Source: Pseudoalteromonas rhizosphaerae (GTDB taxonomy: Bacteria > Pseudomonadota > Gammaproteobacteria > Enterobacterales > Alteromonadaceae). Taken from it: a stretch of 64,000 nucleotides of DNA. The notes beneath the pieces were generated by a model. It was not told the origin of the DNA and did not search any database. It was given only the letters and a program-made list of their open reading frames with translations. Below, piece after piece: positions 55,140-64,000 of this stretch. The position numbers and the translations under genes were made by a program. The stretch's first letter is position 1, and each line of letters starts with the position of its first letter. The DNA lies in assembly GCF_902498845.1 (NCBI RefSeq), contig NZ_CABVLM010000001.1:310001-374000 (forward strand). The letters run 5' to 3'.

Positions 55140-57654
55140 TGGTGAACAAATGTGTGTTGCTAAAGGTTGGCAAGATGCCCCTTTAATAGATGAAAGTACC
55201 CTTGAAGATGATTTATCACGCCATTTCTATTATACCCTTGGGCGCGATAAGGTCGGAAAGTCTCAACTGTATTTGTATAACGCACTAGCGTTGACAATTC
55301 GCGATCGATTAGTCGCTCGTTGTCGAGCAACAAAACAGCAAATGCACAGTGAAAAGCGTCGAAAAACGGCTTACATATCACTTGAGTTTTTAATGGGCCG
55401 AGCATTAGGTAATGCCATTTTAAATTTAGATTTAGAAGAGCAAGTCAAACTTGCACTTAATAATTATTGCGCTCACATTGAACATGTTGCGCAAGCAGAG
55501 CATGACGCTGGGTTAGGTAATGGTGGTTTAGGCCGCTTAGCTGCGTGTTTTCTAGATAGTTGTGCGAGTTTAGCATTACCTGTAACCGGTTATGGTATTC
55601 GTTATGAATACGGCATGTTTAACCAGTCAATCGAAAATGGCCATCAAATAGAGCAGCCTGATAATTGGTTACGTGAAGGGCATCCATGGGAGCTGAGCGC
55701 ACCAGAGCAAGCCAAGCGTGTTAAGTTTTTTGGCCATGTTGAAAGTTATACTGATAAGAACGGACGCATTCATCGACAATGGTTAGACACTGAAGATGTA
55801 TTAGCTGTCCCTTATGATGTGCCGATCCCAGGTTATAAAAATGACATAGTTAACACCCTCAGACTCTGGAAATCAGAAGCCACTGATGAGTTTGATTTAG
55901 GTGAGTTTAACGCCGGTAGTTACTCAGAAGCCGTCGCGCATAAAAACCTTGCAGAACAAATCACCATGGTACTTTATCCTAATGACAGCAGCGAAAATGG
56001 TAAAGAGCTACGTTTAAGGCAGCAATACTTTTTATCGTCGGCGAGCTTACAAGATATTGTTGGTCTATGGGTATCACAGCATGGTGAAAAGTTTTGTGAT
56101 TTTGCTGATTTTCATGTTTTTCAACTTAATGATACCCACCCAAGTATTGCTGTTGCAGAGTTAATGCGATTGCTGATTGATGATTATGACTTGGATTGGG
56201 ATGCTGCATGGCAGATCACCACAAAAACCATGGCGTATACTAATCATACGTTACTTCCAGAAGCGCTCGAAAAATGGTCTGTATCATTATTTGCGCGTTT
56301 ATTACCGCGTATTCTTGAAATAATTTATGAAATAAATGCACGTTTTCTTGCTCAAGTTGCGTTGGCGTGGCCGGGTGATGTTGCAAAACAACAAGCGTTG
56401 TCTTTAATTGAAGAAGGCTCAGATCCACAAGTAAGAATGGCGTATTTAGCCATTGTTGGCAGTTTTTCAGTTAATGGCGTAGCTGCACTGCACACAGAAT
56501 TACTTAAAGAAGGTTTGTTTAAAACTTTTTATGAATTGTGGCCTGAAAAATTCAACAATAAAACTAATGGTGTAACGCCAAGGCGGTGGATAGCTCATTG
56601 TAACCCCAAACTAACCCAGTTGATTGGTGAAAAAATTGGTCAAGATTGGGTGAGGGATTTTGCGCAAATTAGCCAGCTGCGTCGCTATTATGATGATGTT
56701 AAATTCCATAAACAATGGCAAAGCGTCAAACTTGAAAACAAACAACGGCTAGTTGATTTAGTCAAAGAGCGTTGTGGTGTTGAATTTGACACTAGCATGC
56801 TATTTGATGTGCAAGTTAAACGAATTCATGAGTATAAGCGCCAATTACTGAATGTATTACACATAATTCACTTGTATGACCGGATCCGTCGTGGCGATAC
56901 CGCTAATTTAGTGCCACGCTGTGTATTACTAGGAGGAAAAGCCGCACCGGGGTATTACATGGCTAAGCGCATTATTAAGCTAATTAATAATGTTGCAGAT
57001 GTAATCAACAAAGATCCGCTTGCTCAGCCTTATTTACGGGTGGCATTTTTACCAAATTATAATGTTACAGCAATGGAAACGATTTGCCCCGCAACAGACT
57101 TGTCTGAACAAATTTCAACCGCAGGTAAAGAAGCATCTGGTACCGGTAATATGAAGTTTATGATGAATGGGGCGTTGACGATTGGCACTTTAGATGGTGC
57201 TAATATAGAAATTCGCGATGCAGTAGGGGCTGATAACTTCTTCTTATTCGGCGCACAAGCGGAACAAATTGAGGGAATAAAACAAAGCTATAACCCATTA
57301 CATATTATTCATAATACGCCTGACTTACTAAGTGTTATGCAATTACTTGAAAGTGGGCACTTTAATTTATTCGAACCTGGTTTATTTGACGACATTATTG
57401 GTGCAATCAAAAGCCCACATGATCCTTGGTTGGTTGCCCACGATTTTGATAGTTTTGTACAAGCACAAAAGGCGGTTGAACGCGCCTATCAAGATCAACA
57501 GCATTGGACGCAAATGAGTATTTTAAATACTGCGGCTAGTGGTACTTTTTCAAGTGATAGAACGATCAGCCAATACAGTGATGATATTTGGCATTTGGAA
57601 GCATTAACAACATCTAGTTCGGCCGACACAGCCGTAAGCAACAGCAAAGATTAA
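55129..57654 (+). CDS. glgP: Glycogen/maltodextrin phosphorylase
   Basis: A PLP-dependent GT35 enzyme that releases glucose-1-phosphate from glycogen ends. The 841-residue protein carries YISLEFLMGRAL, EHDAGLGNGGLGRLAACFLDS, QLNDTHPSIAVAELMR and the PLP-lysine segment EASGTGNMKFMMNGALTIGTLDGANIEI (split here: EASGTGNMKFMMNGAL and TIGTLDGANIEI). Length fits the family (about 815-850). Its glucose-1-phosphate can feed glycolysis or return through GlgC. Confidence 0.96.
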   Translation: MANNGEQMCVAKGWQDAPLIDESTLEDDLSRHFYYTLGRDKVGKSQLYLYNALALTIRDRLVARCRATKQQMHSEKRRKTAYISLEFLMGRALGNAILNLDLEEQVKLALNNYCAHIEHVAQAEHDAGLGNGGLGRLAACFLDSCASLALPVTGYGIRYEYGMFNQSIENGHQIEQPDNWLREGHPWELSAPEQAKRVKFFGHVESYTDKNGRIHRQWLDTEDVLAVPYDVPIPGYKNDIVNTLRLWKSEATDEFDLGEFNAGSYSEAVAHKNLAEQITMVLYPNDSSENGKELRLRQQYFLSSASLQDIVGLWVSQHGEKFCDFADFHVFQLNDTHPSIAVAELMRLLIDDYDLDWDAAWQITTKTMAYTNHTLLPEALEKWSVSLFARLLPRILEIIYEINARFLAQVALAWPGDVAKQQALSLIEEGSDPQVRMAYLAIVGSFSVNGVAALHTELLKEGLFKTFYELWPEKFNNKTNGVTPRRWIAHCNPKLTQLIGEKIGQDWVRDFAQISQLRRYYDDVKFHKQWQSVKLENKQRLVDLVKERCGVEFDTSMLFDVQVKRIHEYKRQLLNVLHIIHLYDRIRRGDTANLVPRCVLLGGKAAPGYYMAKRIIKLINNVADVINKDPLAQPYLRVAFLPNYNVTAMETICPATDLSEQISTAGKEASGTGNMKFMMNGALTIGTLDGANIEIRDAVGADNFFLFGAQAEQIEGIKQSYNPLHIIHNTPDLLSVMQLLESGHFNLFEPGLFDDIIGAIKSPHDPWLVAHDFDSFVQAQKAVERAYQDQQHWTQMSILNTAASGTFSSDRTISQYSDDIWHLEALTTSSSADTAVSNSKD

Positions 57655-57668
57655 TACGGAGATAAATT

Positions 57669-58970
57669 ATGCCAAGTTATGCAAATCGCTACATAAGTAG
57701 TCTGACACGAGAAACCTACGCACTGATTTTAGCAGGGGGCAGAGGTTCACGCTTACATGAATTAACAAATTGGCGGGCCAAACCGGCGGTTTATTTTGGT
57801 GGCAAACATCGTATTATCGATTTCCCGCTATCAAACTGTATTAATTCAGGTATTCGTCGTGTTGGGATTGCCACACAGTATAAATCGCACTCGCTGATCC
57901 GCCATGTTAACCGTGCATGGGGTCATTTTAAAAAGGAACTGGGTGAATCGGTAGAGATATTACCGGCATCACAGCGTTATGGTGACGAATGGTATTGCGG
58001 CACTGCAGATGCGGTGTTCCAAAATATGGATATTATTCGTCATGAGCTACCTAAGTATGTAATGATTTTATCTGGCGATCATGTTTACCGTATGGATTAC
58101 GGCGGCTTATTGGCAAAACATGTTGAAACAGGTGCAGACATGACGGTGTGCTGTATTGAAGTTCCTTGCGAAGAAGCCGCAGAAACATTTGGTGTGATGA
58201 CGGTAGATGAAGAGAAACGAGTACGTCGTTTTGACGAGAAACCGAAAATGCCAAGTTCAATTCCTGGTCGTCCGGGCACTTGTTTAGCGTCAATGGGTAA
58301 TTATGTATTTAATACTGAGTTCTTATTTGAACAACTAAAAAAAGACGCAGAAAACGAAGGTTCAGGCCGTGATTTTGGTCATGATATTATTCCAGCAATT
58401 ATTGAAGAGCATAATGTATTTGCTTTTCCATTTCGAGAGCCTGGTCATGACGGCCAACCTTATTGGCGCGATGTGGGTACACTGGACTCATTTTGGGAAG
58501 CAAACATGGAACTGGTGATGCCAGAGCCACAGCTGGATTTATACGATCCAACTTGGCCTATTTGGACCTACCAAGAACAACTGCCACCGGCTAAGTTTAT
58601 TTTTGATAATGACGACAGACGTGGCATGGCTGTAGATTCAACCGTATCAGGCGGCTGTATTATTTCAGGCTCGGTGGTTCGTAAATCACTGTTATTCTCT
58701 AATGTACATATTCGCTCATACTGCGTCATTGAAGAGTCGGTGATATTACCAGGTGCGATTATTCAACGTAATTGCCGTATTCGCCGTGCTATTATCGACC
58801 GTGGATGTGAAGTGCCAGCCGGTGTTGAAATCGGTTTTGATCGTAAAGCAGACGAAGAAAATGGTTTCAGAGTATCTAAAAAGGGTATTGTGTTAGTGAC
58901 CCGTGAAATGCTCACAGAACTTTCCAAAAAACTTGAGCGCCAAGAGCGTGAGAGTAAACAATTAGCTTAA
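57669..58970 (+). CDS. glgC: Glucose-1-phosphate adenylyltransferase
   Basis: Makes ADP-glucose, the committed step of bacterial glycogen synthesis. The 433-residue product has the nucleotide-binding [62 protein letters not shown] and a C-terminal left-handed helix domain (about 320-430). A potential allosteric N-terminal Arg/Lys region (TNWRAKPAV) is kept. It begins 14 bases after glgP and is followed by glgA. Confidence 0.96.
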   Translation: MPSYANRYISSLTRETYALILAGGRGSRLHELTNWRAKPAVYFGGKHRIIDFPLSNCINSGIRRVGIATQYKSHSLIRHVNRAWGHFKKELGESVEILPASQRYGDEWYCGTADAVFQNMDIIRHELPKYVMILSGDHVYRMDYGGLLAKHVETGADMTVCCIEVPCEEAAETFGVMTVDEEKRVRRFDEKPKMPSSIPGRPGTCLASMGNYVFNTEFLFEQLKKDAENEGSGRDFGHDIIPAIIEEHNVFAFPFREPGHDGQPYWRDVGTLDSFWEANMELVMPEPQLDLYDPTWPIWTYQEQLPPAKFIFDNDDRRGMAVDSTVSGGCIISGSVVRKSLLFSNVHIRSYCVIEESVILPGAIIQRNCRIRRAIIDRGCEVPAGVEIGFDRKADEENGFRVSKKGIVLVTREMLTELSKKLERQERESKQLA

Positions 58971-59002
58971 AATATCATACAGTTGTAGGAAGTAAGAAAA
59001 AG

Positions 59003-60544
59003 ATGCATGTATTAATGGTTGCGGCCGAAAATGACGCTTTACCAAATGCCAAAGTGGGTGGTGTTGCAGATGTACTACGAGATTGTCCCAAAGCATTAGC
59101 GGAGCTTGGCTTAACCGTTGATGTGGTTATTCCAGATTATGGTTTTACCACGTTAGAGCGTGTGCAATTAGGCACGCTCCATGTGCCCTTTGCCGGATAT
59201 ATCTATGATGTTCAAGTGTGGCAAGTATATGTTGATCAGCAGCAAGTCAGGCAATTAGTTCTATCACATCCGTTATTTAGTCAGCACCATGGCGCTGTAT
59301 ACTGTAATGATGATGGTGACCGACCTTTTGCCACTGATGCCACTAAGTTTGCATTATTTAATGCTGCAGTGTGTGAAGCGCTATTGCAAGGTGTGATCAC
59401 TCGTCCTGATGTGTTGCATTTGCATGATTGGCACAGCGCGTGTGTGGCGGTATTGTTAAAGTTTGATCATCGGTTTGCATCTTTTTCTTCTTTGCGCAGC
59501 GTATTTACAGTACACAATATTGCACTGCAAGGGATCCGCCCATTCAAAGGAGATGATTCAAGTTTAGAAGCATGGTTTCCGGCGTTGAGTTATAACGGCG
59601 AGATATTATGCGATCCGCGTTATCCTCATTGCTTTAATCCGATGCGCAGCGCTATCAATTTAGTTGATAAGATACATTTAGTATCTCCAAACTACGCACA
59701 AGAAGTATTGCAAGCCAGTGAACCGCATAATGGTTTTTTTGGTGGTGAAGGCTTAGAGCGCGATTTGAATAATGCGATGGCGAACAATAAAGTCGTCGGA
59801 ATATTAAATGGCTGTGAGTACACTGAGCACAATGCACAGTCAACCAGTACGCTATCACAATTATACTTTGAGATAGAGCAGGCATTGTTTGTTTGGATGG
59901 CTAAAGAAGTTAACCTGCAAAGCAGTTACTATATAGCTCATCAACGGTTGCAGCAGTTCATTGAGCAGCCAGTTAAAGGGCCTTTAGTCACCAGTGTTGG
60001 ACGCCTAACCGATCAAAAAGCTTTGTTACTGCGCCAACCCTACGAAAACCAGCAAGTGCTTGATGCATTGTGTGAAAAGTTAAATGAACAGCAAGGACGT
60101 ATGATCATTTTAGGTTCCGGTGACACGGCCCTTGAAGAGGTTATAACAACTGCCATGGCACGAAATAGTAACTTATTATTTTTAAAGGGTTATGGTAATA
60201 GCGTTGGCGAATTACTGTATGAGTTAGGGGACTTATTCTTGATGCCTAGCTCCTTTGAGCCATGTGGTATTAGCCAAATGCTTGCTATGCGAGCAGGGCA
60301 GCCTTGCTTAGTACATCAAGTCGGTGGTTTAAAAGATACTATCACTCATTTGGAAAATGGTTTTAGCTTTAGTGGTGACACATTACAAACACAAAGCGAG
60401 GCGCTGGTAACGTGTTTTGCTAATACTCTTACTCTGAGACAAGAACAACCCAAACAATGGGATGAAATTGTCAGCAATGCTAAGGCTGCTCGCTTTACAT
60501 GGTCTTATGTAGCAAAGGACTATATCAGTAAACTTTATAATTAA
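59003..60544 (+). CDS. glgA: Glycogen synthase (ADP-glucose, GT5)
   Basis: Elongates alpha-1,4-glucan from ADP-glucose. The 513-residue product starts MHVLMVAAENDALPNAKVGGVADVLRDCPKAL in two parts: MHVLMVAAENDALPNAK, then VGGVADVLRD, with the donor-binding KxGG motif. It also has HLHDWHSACVAVLL, FTVHNIALQG, SVGRLTDQK and MPSSFEPCGISQMLAMRAG. It is the last gene of the operon, 32 bases after glgC. No clear terminator follows. Confidence 0.95.
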   Translation: MHVLMVAAENDALPNAKVGGVADVLRDCPKALAELGLTVDVVIPDYGFTTLERVQLGTLHVPFAGYIYDVQVWQVYVDQQQVRQLVLSHPLFSQHHGAVYCNDDGDRPFATDATKFALFNAAVCEALLQGVITRPDVLHLHDWHSACVAVLLKFDHRFASFSSLRSVFTVHNIALQGIRPFKGDDSSLEAWFPALSYNGEILCDPRYPHCFNPMRSAINLVDKIHLVSPNYAQEVLQASEPHNGFFGGEGLERDLNNAMANNKVVGILNGCEYTEHNAQSTSTLSQLYFEIEQALFVWMAKEVNLQSSYYIAHQRLQQFIEQPVKGPLVTSVGRLTDQKALLLRQPYENQQVLDALCEKLNEQQGRMIILGSGDTALEEVITTAMARNSNLLFLKGYGNSVGELLYELGDLFLMPSSFEPCGISQMLAMRAGQPCLVHQVGGLKDTITHLENGFSFSGDTLQTQSEALVTCFANTLTLRQEQPKQWDEIVSNAKAARFTWSYVAKDYISKLYN

Positions 60545-60662
60545 TACTGCTATTTATCATCTTACTAGCTATAATGGATTGCAATAACATTATGATTTAG
60601 TTACTTAGTATTGTGTTTTATTTCGTAACTAACCATCAATAGTCGAGTTTAAGGGTGAAAAA

Positions 60663-61874
60663 GTGCAAGTATTTGTTGCGCGCCAAGCAATATTCAATCG
60701 TCAACAACATGTAGTTGCCTATGAATTATTGTTTCGTAATAGTACCAATAATTGTTTTCCAGATATTGACGAAAGCGTCGCAACAGCAAAACTGATCATG
60801 GAAAATCAGCTTAATTTCGGCACTCGACATATTACTGCTGGTAAAAAAGCACTGATTAATATCGGTCCTGATTCTTTAAAAATGGATTTATGTGCATTTT
60901 TGCCTTCGCAAGATGTGGTACTTGAGTTGCTCGAAACAATTGAGCCGACAGAAGAAAACTACCAGCTATGTCGTGCGCTGTTTCATAAAAACTTTGTGTT
61001 AGCACTTGACGATTTTGTATATGAGCCTAAGTGGGAAAGGTTTTTAAAACTTGTTAAATTAATCAAATTTGATATTCAAATAACTCCTTTGCAGCAAATT
61101 GAACCGCTGATTCGACGGCTGCAAAAATACAAAAAGCTAAAGTTGCTTGCCGAAAAAGTCGAAACTATTGATGATTTTAAAATAGCTCATAAGATGGGCT
61201 TTGATTATTTTCAGGGTTATTTTTTTGCCAAGCCGGTAGTCATTCAACAAAAAGACATTGATATAAACTATGCACTAGCGTTGACCATCTATGCACAAGT
61301 TATGAAAGAGCATCCTGATATCAATTCGATTGCGCGATTGTTTCAATTAGATACAGCATTAGCATTTAAGTTATTAAGATTGATCAACAGCGGTGTGTTT
61401 CCTGTCCAAAAAGAAATAGAGTCACTCAAACAGGCTTTAGTTTATTTAGGTCATGATCATATAAAGAAGTTTGTTAGTTTGATTATTACCGCTCACGTTG
61501 CACAAACGAAACCTAACGAATTGATCAAAATGTGTATCATTCGGGCGCGATTTTGTGAGCTGATAGCGAAAAAGATAGCGCCTTCGCAAGCGAATAGTGC
61601 CTTTTTAACCGGTCTTTTTTCGTTGTTGGATGCAATATTAGACCGGCCAATGGAGCAGTTACTCCTTCGTTTACCATTTCCAGAACCAATCAAAGACGCT
61701 CTAATGGAAGAAAAAAACACCCTGTATTATATCCTTACAACAGTAAAAGCGTATGAATCAGGTAGCTGGTGGGCTATGGAGCAAGCAGTTGTATTTATTA
61801 ACATAAATAGTGATTTACTGCCGAAGTTTTATCGAGATGCGCTAGACTGGTCAAACATACATAAGCACAACTAA
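60663..61874 (+). CDS. EAL-HDOD signalling protein
   Basis: A 403-residue soluble protein. The first half (about 1-200) is an EAL-like domain with YELLFRN in place of the catalytic EAL and LLAEKVETIDDFKIAHKMGFDYFQGYFFAKP at its end, so phosphodiesterase activity is doubtful. The second half (about 205-385) is an HDOD domain (INSIARLFQLDTALAFKLLRLINSG; LGHDHIKKFVSLIITAH). This matches the CdgJ/YuxH-like group linked to motility. The start codon is GTG 60663, after AAGGGTGAAA. It lies 118 bases downstream of glgA on the same strand. Confidence 0.88.
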   Translation: MQVFVARQAIFNRQQHVVAYELLFRNSTNNCFPDIDESVATAKLIMENQLNFGTRHITAGKKALINIGPDSLKMDLCAFLPSQDVVLELLETIEPTEENYQLCRALFHKNFVLALDDFVYEPKWERFLKLVKLIKFDIQITPLQQIEPLIRRLQKYKKLKLLAEKVETIDDFKIAHKMGFDYFQGYFFAKPVVIQQKDIDINYALALTIYAQVMKEHPDINSIARLFQLDTALAFKLLRLINSGVFPVQKEIESLKQALVYLGHDHIKKFVSLIITAHVAQTKPNELIKMCIIRARFCELIAKKIAPSQANSAFLTGLFSLLDAILDRPMEQLLLRLPFPEPIKDALMEEKNTLYYILTTVKAYESGSWWAMEQAVVFININSDLLPKFYRDALDWSNIHKHN

Positions 61875-61890
61875 CAAGTCGAGCTCAATA

Positions 61891-62976
61891 ATGCGTAATC
61901 AAAATATGGATGTTATTCGTGGTGTTGCTGTGCTCGGCTTAATGTACATGAATGCCTATTCCTTCGGTTTATTTGAATTTGGTTACGTACCATTACAGTC
62001 CCCGCCTTTTTCGGATCATGTTATTCAATGGGTGAGCCTTAGTGTTATTGACGGCCGCTTTCGCAGCTTATTTTGCTTACTCTTTGGTGCTGGCTTATAT
62101 ATTCAGTGGCAGCGTTACCAGCAGGTTGAGCAATTGCAAAAACGCTTAAAAGTATTAGCCGTGTTTGGTTTACTACATGGCTTTTTGTTGTGGGCTGGTG
62201 ATATTTTGTTTATCTATGCATGCGCAGGGTGGTTGGCCATACAATACCTTGATGCGAGTGACGAGATATTATTAAAACGCGGTTGGCAATTTCTATCATT
62301 AGCCGCAGCGATAACTTTTTTGATAGCCTTAGTTGACCCCACACTGACTATCTATCGAGATTCGGCAGATTTTTTAGCAAGTTATAATGCTTCACAAGGA
62401 TCGGCATTAACTATTTTTGTCAATAATAGTGTGATGTTTATCGTGATGCTCATTGCACTTCCGCTGATCACTTTGTGGATGGCTGCAGGATTAATGCTAT
62501 TCGGTATTTATGGCTATAAAAATAAACTGTTTGAGACCGGTTTAACTAAATTAAGCAAAATCAGAGTATTGGCAATTGCGCTACTGTTAAGTGCGATTAG
62601 GATCAGTTTTGAATATCAATCTAGCTTATTTATTAGTGCATTAAAAGAACCCGTAAGCTGGTTTGCAGCATTATTCACAGCCCTATTAATTATTCATTTT
62701 GTGGTAATGCTGATGACCAAACATGACTTTCACTTTATTGCATTGCAGCGTGCAGGAAGGCTCGCATTAACTTTATATCTAATGCAAACTATTTGCTTGT
62801 TATTGTTGTTTAAAGTTTTTTATCCGCACTGGGTGCTAAGCTTTAATCATTTAGAATATTACGTATTAGTGAGTGGTTTAGTTATTTTTCAACTTAGTTT
62901 TAGTGTGATTTATTCGCGTTATTTTAAGCAAGGTCCAATGGAATTTATTTGGCGAAAGTATGCAAATGCTGCTTGA
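61891..62976 (+). CDS. DUF418 family membrane protein
   Basis: A 361-residue inner-membrane protein with about eight to ten hydrophobic segments. The N-terminus (NMDVIRGVAVLGLMYMNAYSF) and LSVIDGRFRSLFCLLFGAG are the YeiB/DUF418 signature. C-terminal LQRAGRLALTLYLMQTIC and GPMEFIWRKYA also match. It is related to acyltransferase-like membrane proteins; the substrate is unknown. It starts 16 bases after the EAL-HDOD gene and is probably co-transcribed. Confidence 0.85.
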   Translation: MRNQNMDVIRGVAVLGLMYMNAYSFGLFEFGYVPLQSPPFSDHVIQWVSLSVIDGRFRSLFCLLFGAGLYIQWQRYQQVEQLQKRLKVLAVFGLLHGFLLWAGDILFIYACAGWLAIQYLDASDEILLKRGWQFLSLAAAITFLIALVDPTLTIYRDSADFLASYNASQGSALTIFVNNSVMFIVMLIALPLITLWMAAGLMLFGIYGYKNKLFETGLTKLSKIRVLAIALLLSAIRISFEYQSSLFISALKEPVSWFAALFTALLIIHFVVMLMTKHDFHFIALQRAGRLALTLYLMQTICLLLLFKVFYPHWVLSFNHLEYYVLVSGLVIFQLSFSVIYSRYFKQGPMEFIWRKYANAA

Positions 62977-63279
62977 GTTGAAGCTACTGTAAATAGTGTG
63001 GTAATTTTTCTCTGTCACAGTAGGTTAAAATTATCGCAAACCCATATACCGTAAAACAGAGCAATCGTTTAAGTATAAACAAACAGACTAGATGTTTGCT
63101 GTGAAAAGGCTAATTGTTGGTTTAACGGCGCTTTATACTGCGTTATTAATTTTAACAAGTGGCTTCTATTGTTTGCAATCTATGCCTTGTCTAAATCGCT
63201 TTTAAATTCAACTGAGCTCGCATCTTAAGGTGGTTTGGGTATACAATATCGGCCTTTAAAATTAATATGAATTTGGCCC
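62977..63279. other. Intergenic region before rluF
   Basis: About 300 bases. The only content I can suggest is the possible 37-codon frame listed separately. No terminator stands out after the DUF418 gene. Confidence 0.45.
63092..63205 (+). CDS. Possible small hydrophobic protein (37 aa)
   Basis: An ATG-started frame of 37 codons encodes one hydrophobic segment (LIVGLTALYTALLILTSGFY) preceded by basic residues MFAVKR. There is no clear ribosome-binding site. It could be a small membrane protein or chance; the hydrophobic helix after a positive N-terminus is the only support. Confidence 0.3.
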   Translation: MFAVKRLIVGLTALYTALLILTSGFYCLQSMPCLNRF

Positions 63280-64000
63280 ATGACAGACTTAAAACGATTA
63301 AATAAATTTATTAGTGACACTGGTTTTTGTTCACGACGCGAAGCGGATAAATATATTGAAGATGGTCGTGTTACTGTCAATGGTATTCGACCGGAAATGG
63401 GTGTCAAAGTAGCATTGTCTGACACGGTACTGATTGATGGTAAGCCGCTGAAAAAAGTGCCGAAACGCGCGTACATCGCTTACAACAAACCCGTTGGTAT
63501 AACCTGTACAACTGAGCGTAAAATTCAAAGTAATATCGTCAAAGCGGTTAACTACCCAGATCGTATTTTTCCAATTGGTCGCTTAGATCGCCCATCAGAA
63601 GGGTTGATTTTCCTGACAAATGAAGGAGATATCGTCAATAAAATCCTTCGTGCAGGTAATAATCATGAAAAAGAGTATGTTGTTACAGTCGACAAGCCAT
63701 TAAATCGTCAGTTTGTGAATAAGATGGCAGGTGGTTTACCAATTTTAGATACAGTCACGAAAAAATGCAAAGTTACACAAACAGGACCGCAACAATTTAC
63801 TATTGTATTAACGCAAGGTTTGAATCGTCAAATTCGTCGTATGTGTGAGTACTTGGGCTATGAAGTGGTCACCTTAAAACGCGTACGTATCATGAATGTC
63901 ACGTTAAAAGGCTTAAATGTTGGCCAGTGGCGCCATTTAACTGAGCAAGAAATGGCTGAGATTAATAACTCGATTGCCGACTCGGGCAAAACCGAGGAGT
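63280..64000 (+). CDS. rluF: 23S rRNA pseudouridine(2604) synthase (partial)
   Basis: Isomerises U2604 of 23S rRNA. About 240 residues are present and the frame runs off the window end. It has an N-terminal S4 RNA-binding domain ([20 protein letters not shown]), the catalytic Asp in [18 protein letters not shown] (about 97-114), [24 protein letters not shown] and [17 protein letters not shown]. These follow E. coli RluF closely; RluB and RluE differ in the TVTKKCKV block. Confidence 0.93.
   Translation, partial: MTDLKRLNKFISDTGFCSRREADKYIEDGRVTVNGIRPEMGVKVALSDTVLIDGKPLKKVPKRAYIAYNKPVGITCTTERKIQSNIVKAVNYPDRIFPIGRLDRPSEGLIFLTNEGDIVNKILRAGNNHEKEYVVTVDKPLNRQFVNKMAGGLPILDTVTKKCKVTQTGPQQFTIVLTQGLNRQIRRMCEYLGYEVVTLKRVRIMNVTLKGLNVGQWRHLTEQEMAEINNSIADSGKTEE

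Overview
The window looks like chromosomal DNA of an AT-rich marine gammaproteobacterium of the order Alteromonadales. Pseudoalteromonas or a close relative is my best guess. This is inferred from gene families and gene order (ast cluster with a DUF1338 gene, long glycogen operon, many DUF-type Alteromonadales proteins, an ATACCAAT-ended short repeat), not from a database search. Almost all of it is ordinary chromosome. Accessory-looking patches are a broken multicopper oxidase gene (7.9-9.9 kb) and a short integron-type cassette segment with flanking repeats (about 23-25 kb).

Layout. 0-6.2 kb: end of feoB, ybaK, a fadE-type acyl-CoA dehydrogenase with a candidate FadR operator, and a TonB-dependent siderophore receptor. 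6.6-13.2 kb: two small envelope genes, the frameshifted multicopper oxidase, a small DUF protein, a phosphotransferase-fold kinase, a Gfo/Idh/MocA oxidoreductase and an orphan periplasmic binding protein. 13.4-15.2 kb: upp-uraA. 15.4-20.2 kb: a three-gene operon that reads as a complete glucosylglycerate synthesis and recovery cycle, including an unusual kinase-phosphatase fusion. 20.2-22.9 kb: a second orphan binding protein, a cytochrome b562, and the zinc-free ribosomal protein pair L36/L31 with a possible Zur site. 22.9-25.0 kb: an inverted-repeat element, two attC-bearing gene cassettes without an integrase, and a CCTAAAA heptamer repeat. 25.0-38.3 kb: housekeeping and unknown genes, including a plant-type dihydrodipicolinate synthase, RhlE helicase, FdxA, a CBM9/DUF5916 outer-membrane protein, an AbgT transporter, a double-thioredoxin protein and a QEGLA-motif (DUF1704) protein. 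38.4-43.7 kb: arginine catabolism (astC-astA-astD-DUF1338) divergent from an Lrp/AsnC regulator. 43.9-47.9 kb: two cyclic-di-GMP genes around a beta-propeller-like protein. 48.5-60.5 kb: a seven-gene glycogen operon (CBM48 protein, malQ, glgB, glgX, glgP, glgC, glgA). 60.7-64 kb: an EAL-HDOD protein, a DUF418 membrane protein and the start of rluF.

How the parts fit. Two carbon-storage or solute modules meet at glucose-1-phosphate and nucleotide-glucose: glycogen turnover and the predicted glucosylglycerate cycle. Three cyclic-di-GMP-type proteins flank the glycogen operon. Metal homeostasis recurs in the window (feoB, siderophore receptor, multicopper oxidase, zinc-free ribosomal proteins). 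No rRNA, tRNA, CRISPR array, phage or complete insertion sequence was recognised by eye.
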